This document shows positions 26,205-34,381 of a DNA stretch of 39,491 bases, piece after piece. Source of the DNA: CAUZEO01 sp963578625 (GTDB taxonomy: Bacteria; Verrucomicrobiota; Kiritimatiellia; SLOV01); NCBI GenBank assembly GCA_963578625.1, contig CAUZEO010000008.1, positions 1-39,491 on the forward strand. Direction: 5' to 3'. The translations under genes were made by a program, and so were the position numbers. The notes under the pieces are model-generated. The model was not told the DNA's origin. It did no database searches and saw only the letters and a list, made by a program, of their open reading frames with translations. Numbering within the stretch: the stretch's first letter is position 1; every line of letters begins with the position of its first letter.

Positions 26205-27302
26205 TCATTCGTGCCCTTGCCGCCGCCATTCGTCGAGGACGTTGAGGGCGGATTGAAAATGTTCGATCGGCGTCTTGTTTTCCCATGTTTCGAATCGGCT
26301 GAAGGTGTTGTCGCCTCCGTCCGCGGTCGGCCCGCCCGCCCGCTCGAATGGGCCGGCGATGCCCGCCATCCAGCCGTCTTTTGCGGCCCAGTGCGGTTCG
26401 GAGACGCGAAAGCGGAACAGAAAATACTCAACCGGGCCGACGCCATTGTTATCGACGGTAAAGGTATCCATCAACTGGATTTCGTCCGGCACGCGTCCCA
26501 GCTCGCTGGGGTAGGACAGCCAATGCGATAAGTCCGATTCCGCCAGCGACATTTGGTTCTCATGGCGGTCGGGGTAGAGATCCAGGCGTGTCCGTTTCCG
26601 CAGTTCTTTATAAAGAACGCCCAGGGTAGCGGGATGGTCCGCAATGTTGTCGATAACGGTTTGCCGGATTTTTCCCCGGTGACCAAGGAGGGGCAGCACT
26701 GCGTAGCACCGGAGGTGCGGATCCGGAGAGTCGATGGTCTCGTAGAGAGCGCCTCGCACGTTGTCCAGGGGTTGATACTCCATGACGTCGAGGAGCAGGA
26801 TGGCGCGATCGCGCTCCGCCATGTAGGCCGTCTCATGAATCCAACCCGGACCTTCAGGCTTCTGGAAGTCGCGTATAGTTTCCAGCTGTTCCTTGAAGTC
26901 AAATATGAGTGTTTCAGTCAACTTTTCCGCTCCCATCTCGGATGCATATCCCGCCTCGCGCAGCGACTTGCAAAGAGCCCAGATCTTCCAGCGAAGCCTC
27001 GGATTCGCCGTGCATTCGAAGAGTGCAGGAAAGAGCACGTCGGCGTACCGGGGAAACTCGTCGTAGTCGCCCGTGCGCAACTCAGGAGGTTCTTCCATCT
27101 CCGCGCACTGTTTCACCAGCTCTACAAAAAGAACTGCGGCGTCGCGCGTTTCAATGGTGGCCAGAAAGTCGAGCCCTGCACTTTTCCCGGGATGGGTCCA
27201 CGTATCGAACCTTTGCCGGATCGCGGGAACGGACATCGGAGAATATTGCTGGGCGGCAAGATTGATCAGCCGAACTTGCGGGCTGTTTTCCTGACTATTC
27301 AT
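26205..27302 (-). CDS. Helical protein of unknown function
   Basis: A 365-residue soluble protein with no family recognised. The central part is helix-rich with repeat-like stretches (LFPALFECTANPRLRWKIWA, IDSPDPHLRCYAVLPLLGH), which suggests HEAT-type repeats. The C-terminal part is more strand-like and contains VEYFLFRFRVSEPHWAAKDG. I chose the ATG at 27302, because it overlaps the upstream gene's stop as TGATG, a classic coupling arrangement. A start 27 bases further up is possible. It is third in a minus-strand operon behind hemW and the frameshifted TPR gene. Confidence 0.8.
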   Translation of the reverse strand: MNSQENSPQVRLINLAAQQYSPMSVPAIRQRFDTWTHPGKSAGLDFLATIETRDAAVLFVELVKQCAEMEEPPELRTGDYDEFPRYADVLFPALFECTANPRLRWKIWALCKSLREAGYASEMGAEKLTETLIFDFKEQLETIRDFQKPEGPGWIHETAYMAERDRAILLLDVMEYQPLDNVRGALYETIDSPDPHLRCYAVLPLLGHRGKIRQTVIDNIADHPATLGVLYKELRKRTRLDLYPDRHENQMSLAESDLSHWLSYPSELGRVPDEIQLMDTFTVDNNGVGPVEYFLFRFRVSEPHWAAKDGWMAGIAGPFERAGGPTADGGDNTFSRFETWENKTPIEHFQSALNVLDEWRRQGHE

Positions 27303-28182
27303 CAACTGCGGGTAGGGTTTGACGGACAACTTGACCAGCTCAAGGGCACCTTGACGCTGATCCCTTCGTCGGAAAATCTGTCCAGAGTCTCATACGCTGT
27401 TTCCCTGGATGATTCGCTTTCCATCGCAAGTGCGTCCCCGAGAGCGGCCAGTTCAACCAGTTGTTTCTTTTCGATCTCGAAGGTTGCCCGAAGTGAGCGG
27501 AGATAACTTTTGGCTTCAGCCGCATCGGGGCAGCGCTTAACTCCTTTTTCGAGGCTGGTGATGGCCAATTCCAGCTCCCCGGTATTCTCATGCAGGGCGG
27601 TGAGATTCCAGTACCCGTCAATTTCATCCGGATATTTTCGAATGAAGTGCTGAAATTCGGGCTTCGCTGATTCGTAGGCTCCCTCGTCGAGATCGGCAAT
27701 GGCATTTTCCAGGCGCGGGATTCGTTGGTCACGTAACCGATGAGCGTACCTGCGCCGAGAAGTACGACGAGAATCAGGCAGGAGGCCGACACGCATGCGA
27801 TCGGCAGTCCTCCTGGTGCGCGTTTCCCCCCCGCGGATTCGTGGGCTCGAAAATCGCGCAGCCCCTGTATTCCGACAAAGACGGCTATGATCGTATTGAT
27901 CAGGAGGTTGACGAGCAGAGGAATGTATACTTCCGGTACGATCCAGAGCAGGGTTTCCAAAGCCAAGAATCCCAGAACCGACCCGATGATCCATGTTTTT
28001 CGGCGCCGCGGTTGTCCCATTCGGCCGTAGTTGATTCCCTGCATCACCCCGGAAAAAACAAAGGACGTGAGGATCCCGATCCACAGCAAACACTTTGGGC
28101 TCCACAACGGGTAGTGGGGTGGGGGACCGCCTCTTTCCGGGTCGGCCGATGGAGGCGGAAGTGATATCTGCATCGTGTCCAT
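27302..28182 (-). pseudogene. Membrane protein with C-terminal TPR, frameshifted
   Basis: Two overlapping minus-strand frames together give one sensible protein. From ATG 28182, residues 1 to about 150 contain several hydrophobic helices (LLWIGILTSFVFSGVMQGIN, LGFLALETLLWIV) ending in GTLIGYVTN. The following reading stays open but loses sense; another frame gives LENAIADLDEGAYESAKPEF, a TPR-like array to the stop at 27302. The switch falls between about 27700 and 27735. There is no long homopolymer there, so an assembly error or a true inactivating indel are both possible. hemW ends 17 bases upstream, and the next gene starts on its stop codon. Confidence 0.72.
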
Positions 28183-28199
28183 TCCCGATTGTCTGTTTG

Positions 28200-29354
28200 T
28201 TATATCAATTCCGCAAAGACCGCGTCGCTGACGAAGAGGCCCTTTTCCGTCAGCCTCAACCGGTCGCCGCGTTGTTCGAGAAATCCGTCCCGCTCGAGGG
28301 CTCGCACATGTCCCCCGCAGAGTTCTCCAATCTCATACCCCGTTGTTTCAAAAAACCCCGCCGTGGAAACTCCGTCAATACGACGAAGGGAGAATACCAG
28401 TGTTTCCCTCGCCCTCGTTTCGGGGTCGAGACGTTCTTCAAAATTTCGGGCAGATTCGCCTCGAGCCAGCATGTCGCAATACTTCCGGATCCCCCGCACA
28501 TTTTCATAGCGGGATCCATGCCAATTGGATGCCGCGGATGGGCCCACGCCGATGTATTCACCATCCCCCCAGTAGAGAAGATTGTGCCGGCATTCGAACC
28601 CGGGTTTAGCAAAGTTGGAGATCTCGTACTGGCGGTAACCCGCTCTCTCGTACGTTTCACGAACCAGGCTGTATTGGCTCAGCGAGTCCTCGTCCGGAGT
28701 TTCTCGAACATACCCTCGCTTGCGCAGGTCATCCAACGGGGTTCCCGGCTCGAACATCAGGCAGTAACAACTTGCATGGGAAGGGTTCAATTCGACGATC
28801 TGCTCAAGATCCCGCCTGAGGATCTCTTCTGAAGATCCGGGTATGCCGAAGATGAGATCCAGATTCAGATTGGATATGCCGGCGTCGCGAAGCATCTTTA
28901 CTGCATCGTGAGCATCCTCGCCGGAGTGGATGCGGCCCAGAAATTCCAGATTCTTGTGATGGAACGATTGGACACCGATGGAGACGCGATTAACGCCGTG
29001 GGATACCATCAGTTCCGCTTTTTTTTGAGTAAGCGTTCCAGGATTCGCTTCACAAGTCCACTCGGCGACCTTGTCGGTATTTACAGCCGATGAAATCATC
29101 AGCAGCAGTCTTTGGAAATCGGAATCCGCAAGTTCCGTTGGCGTGCCGCCCCCAATGAAAATTGTACGAGGTTGAAATTCGGAAGGAAGATTCCCAAGCT
29201 CCGATTTCAGGGCTCGCAACAGCCGGTCCGCATCGGGTGACGAGGCATGCGCCAACCGGGTTGCAATCGACTCCGTGGAACTCTCCACCGAATAGAAATC
29301 GCAATAGATGCACTTTCGAACACAAAATGGAATATGGATGTAAAGCCCTGCCAT
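28200..29354 (-). CDS. hemW: Radical-SAM heme chaperone HemW
   Basis: A 384-residue radical-SAM protein, a relative of coproporphyrinogen III dehydrogenase. Cluster cysteines are Cys11, Cys15 and Cys18 in FCVRKCIYCDF, and the SAM-binding glycines are in FIGGGTPTEL. RVSIGVQSFHHKNLEFLGR and LDLIFGIPGSS follow. The C-terminal HemW domain contains NLLYWGDGEYIGVGPSAAS. HemW-type members lack the extra N-terminal residues that HemN enzymes need; the start here at YIHIPFC fits HemW, which binds and transfers heme. It is the first gene of a three-gene minus-strand operon. Confidence 0.95.
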   Translation of the reverse strand: MAGLYIHIPFCVRKCIYCDFYSVESSTESIATRLAHASSPDADRLLRALKSELGNLPSEFQPRTIFIGGGTPTELADSDFQRLLLMISSAVNTDKVAEWTCEANPGTLTQKKAELMVSHGVNRVSIGVQSFHHKNLEFLGRIHSGEDAHDAVKMLRDAGISNLNLDLIFGIPGSSEEILRRDLEQIVELNPSHASCYCLMFEPGTPLDDLRKRGYVRETPDEDSLSQYSLVRETYERAGYRQYEISNFAKPGFECRHNLLYWGDGEYIGVGPSAASNWHGSRYENVRGIRKYCDMLARGESARNFEERLDPETRARETLVFSLRRIDGVSTAGFFETTGYEIGELCGGHVRALERDGFLEQRGDRLRLTEKGLFVSDAVFAELI

Positions 29355-29660
29355 TTCATAAACTGTACAGAATCATTTGGTTTTTGCCACTTCACTCTCC
29401 CAGGTCGGATCCATTTTTACTGCTAAGTTCATTATGTTTGAGAAAATTCTAACCAAATTAGGCAAACTTCGATCAGTCACCACCGGTGATGAGCACAAAA
29501 TCATCGGCTGTGCCGCGTGCGGACAGGATCGAGGGGCCAAGGGGCAGCAGCTCCGAAGGTGTCCCCGTCCAGATCGATCGTTCCGGCATCGTCCAGTTGA
29601 TCGTGCTGCGTCCCGGTAGTCAGGCCCCCCGGTCCCATCACCGTGGCAAGGAGGAGTTTG
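29355..29660. other. Upstream spacer, no convincing gene
   Basis: About 300 bases between hemW and an IS3 remnant. The left part should hold the hemW promoter (minus strand), but no clear -35/-10 pair was found. On the minus strand, roughly 29501-29640 encodes a short GGLTTGTQHDQLDDAGTIDL stretch resembling exported beta-repeat proteins; it looks like a fragment of a lost surface gene. Confidence 0.4.
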
Positions 29661-29941
29661 ACCTGCTGGATGTGAAGCAGGCGAAACGTTCGAAGGATCT
29701 GGAAGTGGAAAACACGGGTCTGAAGAGGATCGTAGCGGATCAGGTGCTTGAAGATTGACGATGGGAATACAATCAAATGCGACCCCATAAAAGCCTCGGG
29801 TTAGAAACGCCCAAAAGCTTCGCCAGGACGCACCCAGACGGACGCTCCGGTCGGGCTACGCCCTCCCTGCGCCCCGGCCTTGACAATACATTTATACTGG
29901 AGTGTTCTTCAACCTGTAACCTGGTGCCTGGACGAACATAA
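29661..29941 (+). mobile_element. IS3-family transposase remnant with internal deletion
   Basis: The frame at 29661-29758 encodes KQAKRSKDLEVENTGLKRIV followed by ADQVLED, the end of an IS3 OrfA leucine-zipper region. After a TGA, the same frame runs on to TAA 29939-29941 with RWEYNQMRPHKSLGLETPKS, the C-terminal end of an IS3 OrfB (usual wording YNxxRPHxSLG). The catalytic DDE core (about 0.8 kb) is missing, so the element is dead. Terminal inverted repeats and target duplication were not identified. Confidence 0.7.
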
Positions 29942-30650
29942 CTACTGGACCAGTTCGGTGAGCCCGGCCAGGATTTGGTTTTCCATTTCGCCTGGAACAA
30001 TGCTCTTATGGCGTCCCAAGTCATGCCTTGCATTTCTGTTGGAAAACCCCTCTTGCTTCAGCTGCTTTCTTATATGCTTCCGCATAAATTCCATATGTTC
30101 CGCCCCTGCCGTGCGGCAAATCCTAGTGGACACAAAAGATTCTGGCAAGGGGTTCCTGAACCCCTCAGAAATAAGGGATATCGTCCGTGTCTACCCGGCT
30201 GGCTAGGTACACAATTGCATGGTAGGATCGTTCTTGGCATGACTATAGTAGTCCCTGCTATGTACTTTGGGCATGGACTCCATGTGGGAACCCGGCCGAC
30301 GGACCCGTTCCCCATCGGCAGATATCCCTTGTTCAAACGTGCCAATTTAAGCCCGCGAAGTGTATCTGTTGCAAGAAATGAGAAAGACAAGGTCACAGGC
30401 ATTGAGGTGAAGGCAGCCGTGTTGAAGCCGAACGGAAAGAAAGACGCACGACTTGTATACTCTCGCCTGCAAAAGCATCGAATGAAGAAAATCGGCGAAG
30501 CCGCTTTCGGTGCCAGCAGGGAGCTGCGATGGATCAGCGTTACTTCTCTATGGTTAAACCTGTGCCAAATTTGTCATACTGCATAGACGCGGACGGGTTC
30601 TTTCACGCGGAGCGAAAACCGTGTGGGGAACAGAAATCGGAAGAAGCAAA
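29942..30650. other. Gene-free spacer with a 42-bp repeat copy and decayed sequence
   Basis: About 700 bases with no supported gene; several open frames here lack any protein-like character. It contains the first copy of a 42-bp repeat at 30117-30158. Directly beyond it a short hairpin (GGGGTT/AACCCC) is followed by CCCCTCAGAAATAAGGG, which recurs almost exactly at 38359-38375. The region reads as recombination debris next to the IS3 remnant. The promoter of the 30651 surface gene should lie within the last 150 bases, but is not obvious. Confidence 0.5.
30117..30158 (+). repeat. 42-bp direct repeat, copy 1
   Basis: This block matches 34199-34240 at 37 of 42 positions in the same orientation; both begin CAAATCCTAGTGG and end GGTTCCTG. 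In copy 2 it sits next to a tRNA-Leu 5' part. Next to copy 1 only a weak echo of that tRNA is visible (GGGGCGGAAC on the minus strand). The copies are 4082 bases apart and bracket the first surface-protein cassette. Confidence 0.75.
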
Positions 30651-33515
30651 ATGACGCTTGGAAAATTACGATCGAGCAGTTCGGCCTTGGCCCGATCCTG
30701 GGTATTTGCGACGGGTGCTTTCGGCCTAATTCTCACACCGGGTGAGATTCAGGCACAGACGGGCAATTTCAACTACCGCAATGGCCATGATGACGGGGCG
30801 GGCGTCTACGCGGGAGCCGTGGATACCAATATTCGAGTGGCTGCCCCCAACACCAACTCCAAAGCTGCGCACTACCTATGGGTCGATGGTGCCCCTCCGA
30901 CCCAACAGTTGCTGATCCGCTTCGACGACATCGTGGGGTCCGGCCCGGGACAGATCCCGCCCGGCGCCTCGATCGCCGCGGCGAAATTGGTTCTGGCGAC
31001 AAGCGATGCGCCCGGTTCGGACAGCGTCGCCTCTCATTCGGCCAGGATGCTATTGCAGGCGTGGAACGGCGCGACGCTCACATGGAACTCCGCCTTCGGC
31101 GGGGACGGCATACAATCCGATGACGTTGAGGCCTCGGCTTCCGTGCTCGACACCACGATTCCTGTCGCAGCGGATTCAACGCTGAGTCTCGATGTCACCG
31201 ACGCAGTGCAGAACTGGGTTTCTGGAGCGCCGAATCATGGCATCGTCCTGCTGCCCGGAGGTGGAGACGCTCTCGGTGTCCGCACCTCCGAGGACATCGA
31301 TCTGAGTAAGCGTCCGTTGCTCGAAGTTTTCGCCTGCAGCGAAGACTCGTTTGCGGATCTGGTCGATCTCTTCAGTCCGGCCATCCTTTTTGGGGAGCCC
31401 GCGGTATCGGTGCTCGATCCCGATGCTGCACTCGGCCCCCCCGACTATCCTTTGAGCGACTGCTCTGCGGCAGGCGGTCCTTGTGCCCATGTAGCCTTGG
31501 GGAGCGGCGGAAGTATCACATTGCAGTTCGTGGACAACGTGCTCACCGGCAGCGGAGATTCAGCGAGCGATTTATGGATCTTTGAGATCGGACCCGACAT
31601 AGAAGACACCTTCGTCGAAATCAGCAGTGACGGCTTGGCATGGGAGGACATCGGCAAGGTCTACGGCAGCGAGAGCTTCATCGATATCGATGCCTTCGGA
31701 TTCGGGCCGGAAGACAGCTTCAGATTTGTTCGCCTGACGGACGACCCCAGCGAGGGCCTCACCGACGGGTGGACCGTGGGAGCAGATATCGACGCTGTTT
31801 GCGCGCTTTCTTCGAGCGATGCCGCCCCTGGGCCGACCCCAGAGGGTGAAGTCTACGAGACCCAGAAGCTCTACGCCTCGGACGGTCAAGCCGAGGATTC
31901 GTTTGGACAGAGTGTGGCGATCTTTGATGACTTCGTTCTCATCGGTGCGCCGGGAGAAGACCACTTCTGGGGGCCGGATTGGGCACCATTGATCGGTGCG
32001 GCTTACTTGTACATCAGAGACGCCAGCGGTGTGTGGGTCCAGAGCCGCAAGTTGACGGCGTACGATGGTGCAATCGGTCAGTTGGGCACCAGTGTAGCGA
32101 TCCGAGGTAAAATGGCGTTTGCGGGCGCTCCGGGGGAGCGCGCGGTTTATGTTTTCGAGCGGAATGGGGTCGGCGATTGGCCTCACTTTCAAAAGATCAC
32201 CATCGAAGAAGGCATAGCGGATGACAGCTTCGGTATTAGCCTGGCTGTCTCTGGCGATAGCCTGGTGGTGGGCTCCGCTGGACGTGCCTATGTATTTGAG
32301 TTCAGTGTGATAAAAGATGAATGGATCCTTTCAGATGAGCTCGACAGCCCGATTGCCGATGATGGTTTTGGTCTAGATGTTGCGATCGATGTTGATTTTG
32401 CATTGGTGGGAGCGCTAGCCGATGACTTTGCCGGGAGCAGGTCTGGCGCCGCTTATGTGTTTGAACGCAACCCTGACGGAAAATGGCTTTTTCATACACT
32501 CTTGCGTCCGGGCGATCTCGCGGCCGACTACGAGTTTGGCCACAGTGTTGGCCTGTCCGGGAGTTCGGCATTCATTAGCGCTTCGTGGTTGGGTGGGGCG
32601 GGCGGCCAGGCGTATGTTTACGATTGGACCGAGGCTGCCTTGAATCTGACCACGACAGTGGTGGCCGAGGATCGTCACCGCTCGGTCGAGTTCGGCTGGA
32701 GCGTTGCACTGCAGGACGACATCGCTGTCTCGGCCGACATGTACTACCCCGAAAGTGTGAGTCGCGGTGCGGCCTATGTCTTTGTCCGAGATTCTTCGGG
32801 GGCGTGGCCCAAACACTCTACGTTGCGCGCATCGGATGCCCAAAGTGGGGATTACCTGGGCATAGACGTGGCGATTTCTGGCACCACGGTGGTTGTGGGC
32901 GCACACGGCGATGACGATCGAGGAGAGTTGGCTGGCGCCGCTTATATTTTTGAAATAGACGACCTGCCCGTCCCGACCGAAACACCAGAGATCCTGATAG
33001 GCCCACAGAGTCACACGGTTTCCCACGGCCAGAAAGTGGCCCTTTCGGTAGTTGCTACGGGAAGTGAAGCGTTAAGCTACCAGTGGAGGAAGGACGGAGT
33101 GGACATTCCGGGAGCCACGAACCCAATACTGGACCTGGTTGATGTGAACCGCGGTGCATCCGGTAGCTACTCCGTGGTGGTGAGCAGCAGCGCAGGCAGC
33201 TCCCAGAGCACTGAAGCGGTGCTTCGTGTTCTGGTTCCACAACACCTCAAGCCTCTGGAACCGGTCGCTGGAGGATTTATTCTTCGCTCTGGTGATTATG
33301 ATGGCTATCCGCTTCAGGATGCCGACAAGGATAATTTCATTGTCCAGGAGTCCAAGGACTTCGTGCAGTGGAAGCCACTGATGATGCCCCCGAAATCGCA
33401 CGTAGAAAGCGGAACGGTTACATTTATGATTCCTCACCCAGGTATTAATTATAATAGCGATTTGTCAGCTCGGGCCATGCGGGTCATTGAGGAAGCTGCC
33501 TCCGGGGGGCCTTGA
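30651..33515 (+). CDS. Large exported surface protein: DNRLRE-like, discoidin-like, FG-GAP repeats, Ig domain
   Basis: A 954-residue protein with a signal peptide (SWVFATGAFGLILTPGEIQA) from ATG 30651. Residues about 35-225 resemble the DNRLRE/CBM96-like stalk domain (LLIRFDDIVG, LDVTDAVQNWVSG). About 230-385 is a galactose-binding-like domain (GSITLQFVDNVLTGSGDSAS). About 400-770 holds FG-GAP-type propeller repeats (SFGQSVAIFDDFVLIGAPG and variants). An Ig-like domain follows near 777-860 (LSYQWRKDGVDIPGAT), then a C-terminal module with LVPQHLKPLEP and GYPLQDADKDNF. It is likely an adhesin or cell-surface binding protein. Its 3' third recurs in the next large gene. Confidence 0.88.
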   Translation: MTLGKLRSSSSALARSWVFATGAFGLILTPGEIQAQTGNFNYRNGHDDGAGVYAGAVDTNIRVAAPNTNSKAAHYLWVDGAPPTQQLLIRFDDIVGSGPGQIPPGASIAAAKLVLATSDAPGSDSVASHSARMLLQAWNGATLTWNSAFGGDGIQSDDVEASASVLDTTIPVAADSTLSLDVTDAVQNWVSGAPNHGIVLLPGGGDALGVRTSEDIDLSKRPLLEVFACSEDSFADLVDLFSPAILFGEPAVSVLDPDAALGPPDYPLSDCSAAGGPCAHVALGSGGSITLQFVDNVLTGSGDSASDLWIFEIGPDIEDTFVEISSDGLAWEDIGKVYGSESFIDIDAFGFGPEDSFRFVRLTDDPSEGLTDGWTVGADIDAVCALSSSDAAPGPTPEGEVYETQKLYASDGQAEDSFGQSVAIFDDFVLIGAPGEDHFWGPDWAPLIGAAYLYIRDASGVWVQSRKLTAYDGAIGQLGTSVAIRGKMAFAGAPGERAVYVFERNGVGDWPHFQKITIEEGIADDSFGISLAVSGDSLVVGSAGRAYVFEFSVIKDEWILSDELDSPIADDGFGLDVAIDVDFALVGALADDFAGSRSGAAYVFERNPDGKWLFHTLLRPGDLAADYEFGHSVGLSGSSAFISASWLGGAGGQAYVYDWTEAALNLTTTVVAEDRHRSVEFGWSVALQDDIAVSADMYYPESVSRGAAYVFVRDSSGAWPKHSTLRASDAQSGDYLGIDVAISGTTVVVGAHGDDDRGELAGAAYIFEIDDLPVPTETPEILIGPQSHTVSHGQKVALSVVATGSEALSYQWRKDGVDIPGATNPILDLVDVNRGASGSYSVVVSSSAGSSQSTEAVLRVLVPQHLKPLEPVAGGFILRSGDYDGYPLQDADKDNFIVQESKDFVQWKPLMMPPKSHVESGTVTFMIPHPGINYNSDLSARAMRVIEEAASGGP

Positions 33516-33534
33516 GTAAGCCCTCGAGTTTTGA

Positions 33535-33747
33535 GACATCTAACCAGCGGGGAGCCTGGACGTTAAACGGGTCCTTCCAGAGGGAAGGGAAAGGGGAAAG
33601 AAGAGGGGAGGGGTAACGCCTCCTCCTATATTTCGGATCAATGCGCGAAGCGGTAGAACCGCTTGCCCTCGGGCAGTGTGAGGGTCTGGCTCACTCCGGC
33701 GCCCTCGACCGGGGTCCAGGTGATCAGGTCCTCACTCTCCTCGACGG
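33535..33747. repeat. Cassette downstream block, copy 1
   Basis: Starting at GACATCTAACCAGCGGGG, this 213-bp stretch after the first surface gene recurs at 37210-37495, where about 75 extra bases are inserted. Its right part encodes, on the minus strand, the C-terminal end of a secreted protein. A perfect 7-bp hairpin, AAGCGGT AGA ACCGCTT, lies at 33648-33664 in this copy. Confidence 0.8.
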
Positions 33748-33953
33748 ATAATGAGGTAACCAGCAGGCGCACGCAGACTTGCCGGTGTAATTGGGAAATG
33801 AATACCGTCCTGGTCTCCAGTGGTGTACGCCCATTTATACTCAGTACTATCTGCATCCAGGTCAACCCAGGATACTTCGGCCATAACAAAGTTGGAGAAC
33901 AAAAGGGGTGAGATGAGAACCAATCCGAGAAGAGTCTTTTGTGTTGTTTTCAT
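33638..33953 (-). pseudogene. Broken secreted-protein gene: signal peptide joined to a C-terminal module
   Basis: On the minus strand from ATG 33953 the product starts with a clear signal peptide (LLGLVLISPLLFSNFVMA, then EVSWVDLDADS). That frame stops early, and a different frame carries the end module VEESEDLITWTPVEGAG to LPEGKRFYRFAH, ending at 33638. The middle of the gene is missing, leaving about 316 bases. The same C-terminal module ends the minus-strand pseudogene at 37386, so this was one of several related exported proteins. Four 10-bp repeats lie about 90 bases upstream. Confidence 0.72.
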
Positions 33954-34040
33954 GCAGAGGTCCTTAGCAAGGGGAAAAGGCTCTGTTCAACCCGAACCAT
34001 CAACCGATTCCGTGTCACAAATGTAACGGATTTTTGTGCC

Positions 34041-34080
34041 CGAATGAGTAACGATGAGTCGGAATGAGGTAGAATGAGCT
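34041..34080. promoter_or_regulatory. Four phased 10-bp direct repeats, candidate operator
   Basis: CGAATGAGTA, ACGATGAGTC, GGAATGAGGT and AGAATGAGCT follow one another without gaps, sharing GA/AATGAG at exact 10-bp period (about one helical turn). The array is about 90 bases upstream of the minus-strand signal-peptide start at 33953. Phased direct repeats like this are typical binding sites of OmpR/PhoB-type response regulators, but the matching regulator is unknown. Confidence 0.5.
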
Positions 34081-34143
34081 TTTTGAAAGCTTCTGGGGCT
34101 TTGTGTATTATGCTTATTACAAGCCATTTGAAAAAGTGTTCAT

Positions 34144-34188
34144 GGCGGATTTTGAATCTGCTGCGTCTGCCAGTTCCGCCACTCCGGC
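34144..34188 (-). pseudogene. Truncated tRNA-Leu (5' part only, anticodon CAA)
   Basis: Read from 34188 downward, the sequence starts GCCGGAGTGGCGGAACTGGC, the acceptor 5' strand and D-arm of a bacterial tRNA-Leu. It continues to a TTCAAAA loop with CAA as the anticodon, as in E. coli leuX. The anticodon stem has one mismatch. After about 45 bases the match ends: no variable arm, no TTCGA T-loop and no 3' acceptor strand follow. It is therefore a remnant, not a working tRNA. tRNA genes are common integration sites. Confidence 0.7.
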
Positions 34189-34198
34189 TCTTCCGAAA

Positions 34199-34240
34199 CA
34201 AATCCTAGTGGGCGCAAAAAGTTCTGGCAAGAGGTTCCTG
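34199..34240 (+). repeat. 42-bp direct repeat, copy 2
   Basis: Same orientation as 30117-30158, with 5 mismatches in 42. On the minus strand it is the sequence just upstream of the truncated tRNA-Leu, so it was probably the tRNA leader. Confidence 0.75.
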
Positions 34241-34381
34241 TTTATTCCCCTCGCCGACGTGAGCCAACCTCACAAAAACCGAGAAATAATTCTACGAAAG
34301 TGACCTCCCGCTCCCTTTACTTAGTTTTCCCCAACCATCAAGGGTTGCTCAGTTTAAAGTAGAAAGTGTGCGTGGGGTGGG

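Larger units (their letters stand above)
33954..34381. other. Spacer with phased repeats, tRNA fragment and repeat copy 2
   Basis: No protein gene is supported here. From left to right it holds the leader of the broken minus-strand signal-peptide gene, four 10-bp repeats (34041-34080), a truncated tRNA-Leu on minus (34144-34188), and the second 42-bp repeat copy (34199-34240). Then comes an unassigned stretch leading to the next surface gene. A TTGACA at about 34388 lies inside the first codons of the longest frame, so it argues for a start further downstream, but no good -10 was found. Confidence 0.55.

Noticed and set aside
29975..30586. Plus-strand open frame of 203 codons
   Set aside because: It crosses a repeat and debris region, has no start signal or recognisable domain, and its composition is unlike neighbouring proteins.
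33950..34201. Minus-strand open frame of 83 codons
   Set aside because: Its start is the translated tRNA-Leu fragment, a well-known false gene type, and the rest has no protein-like character.
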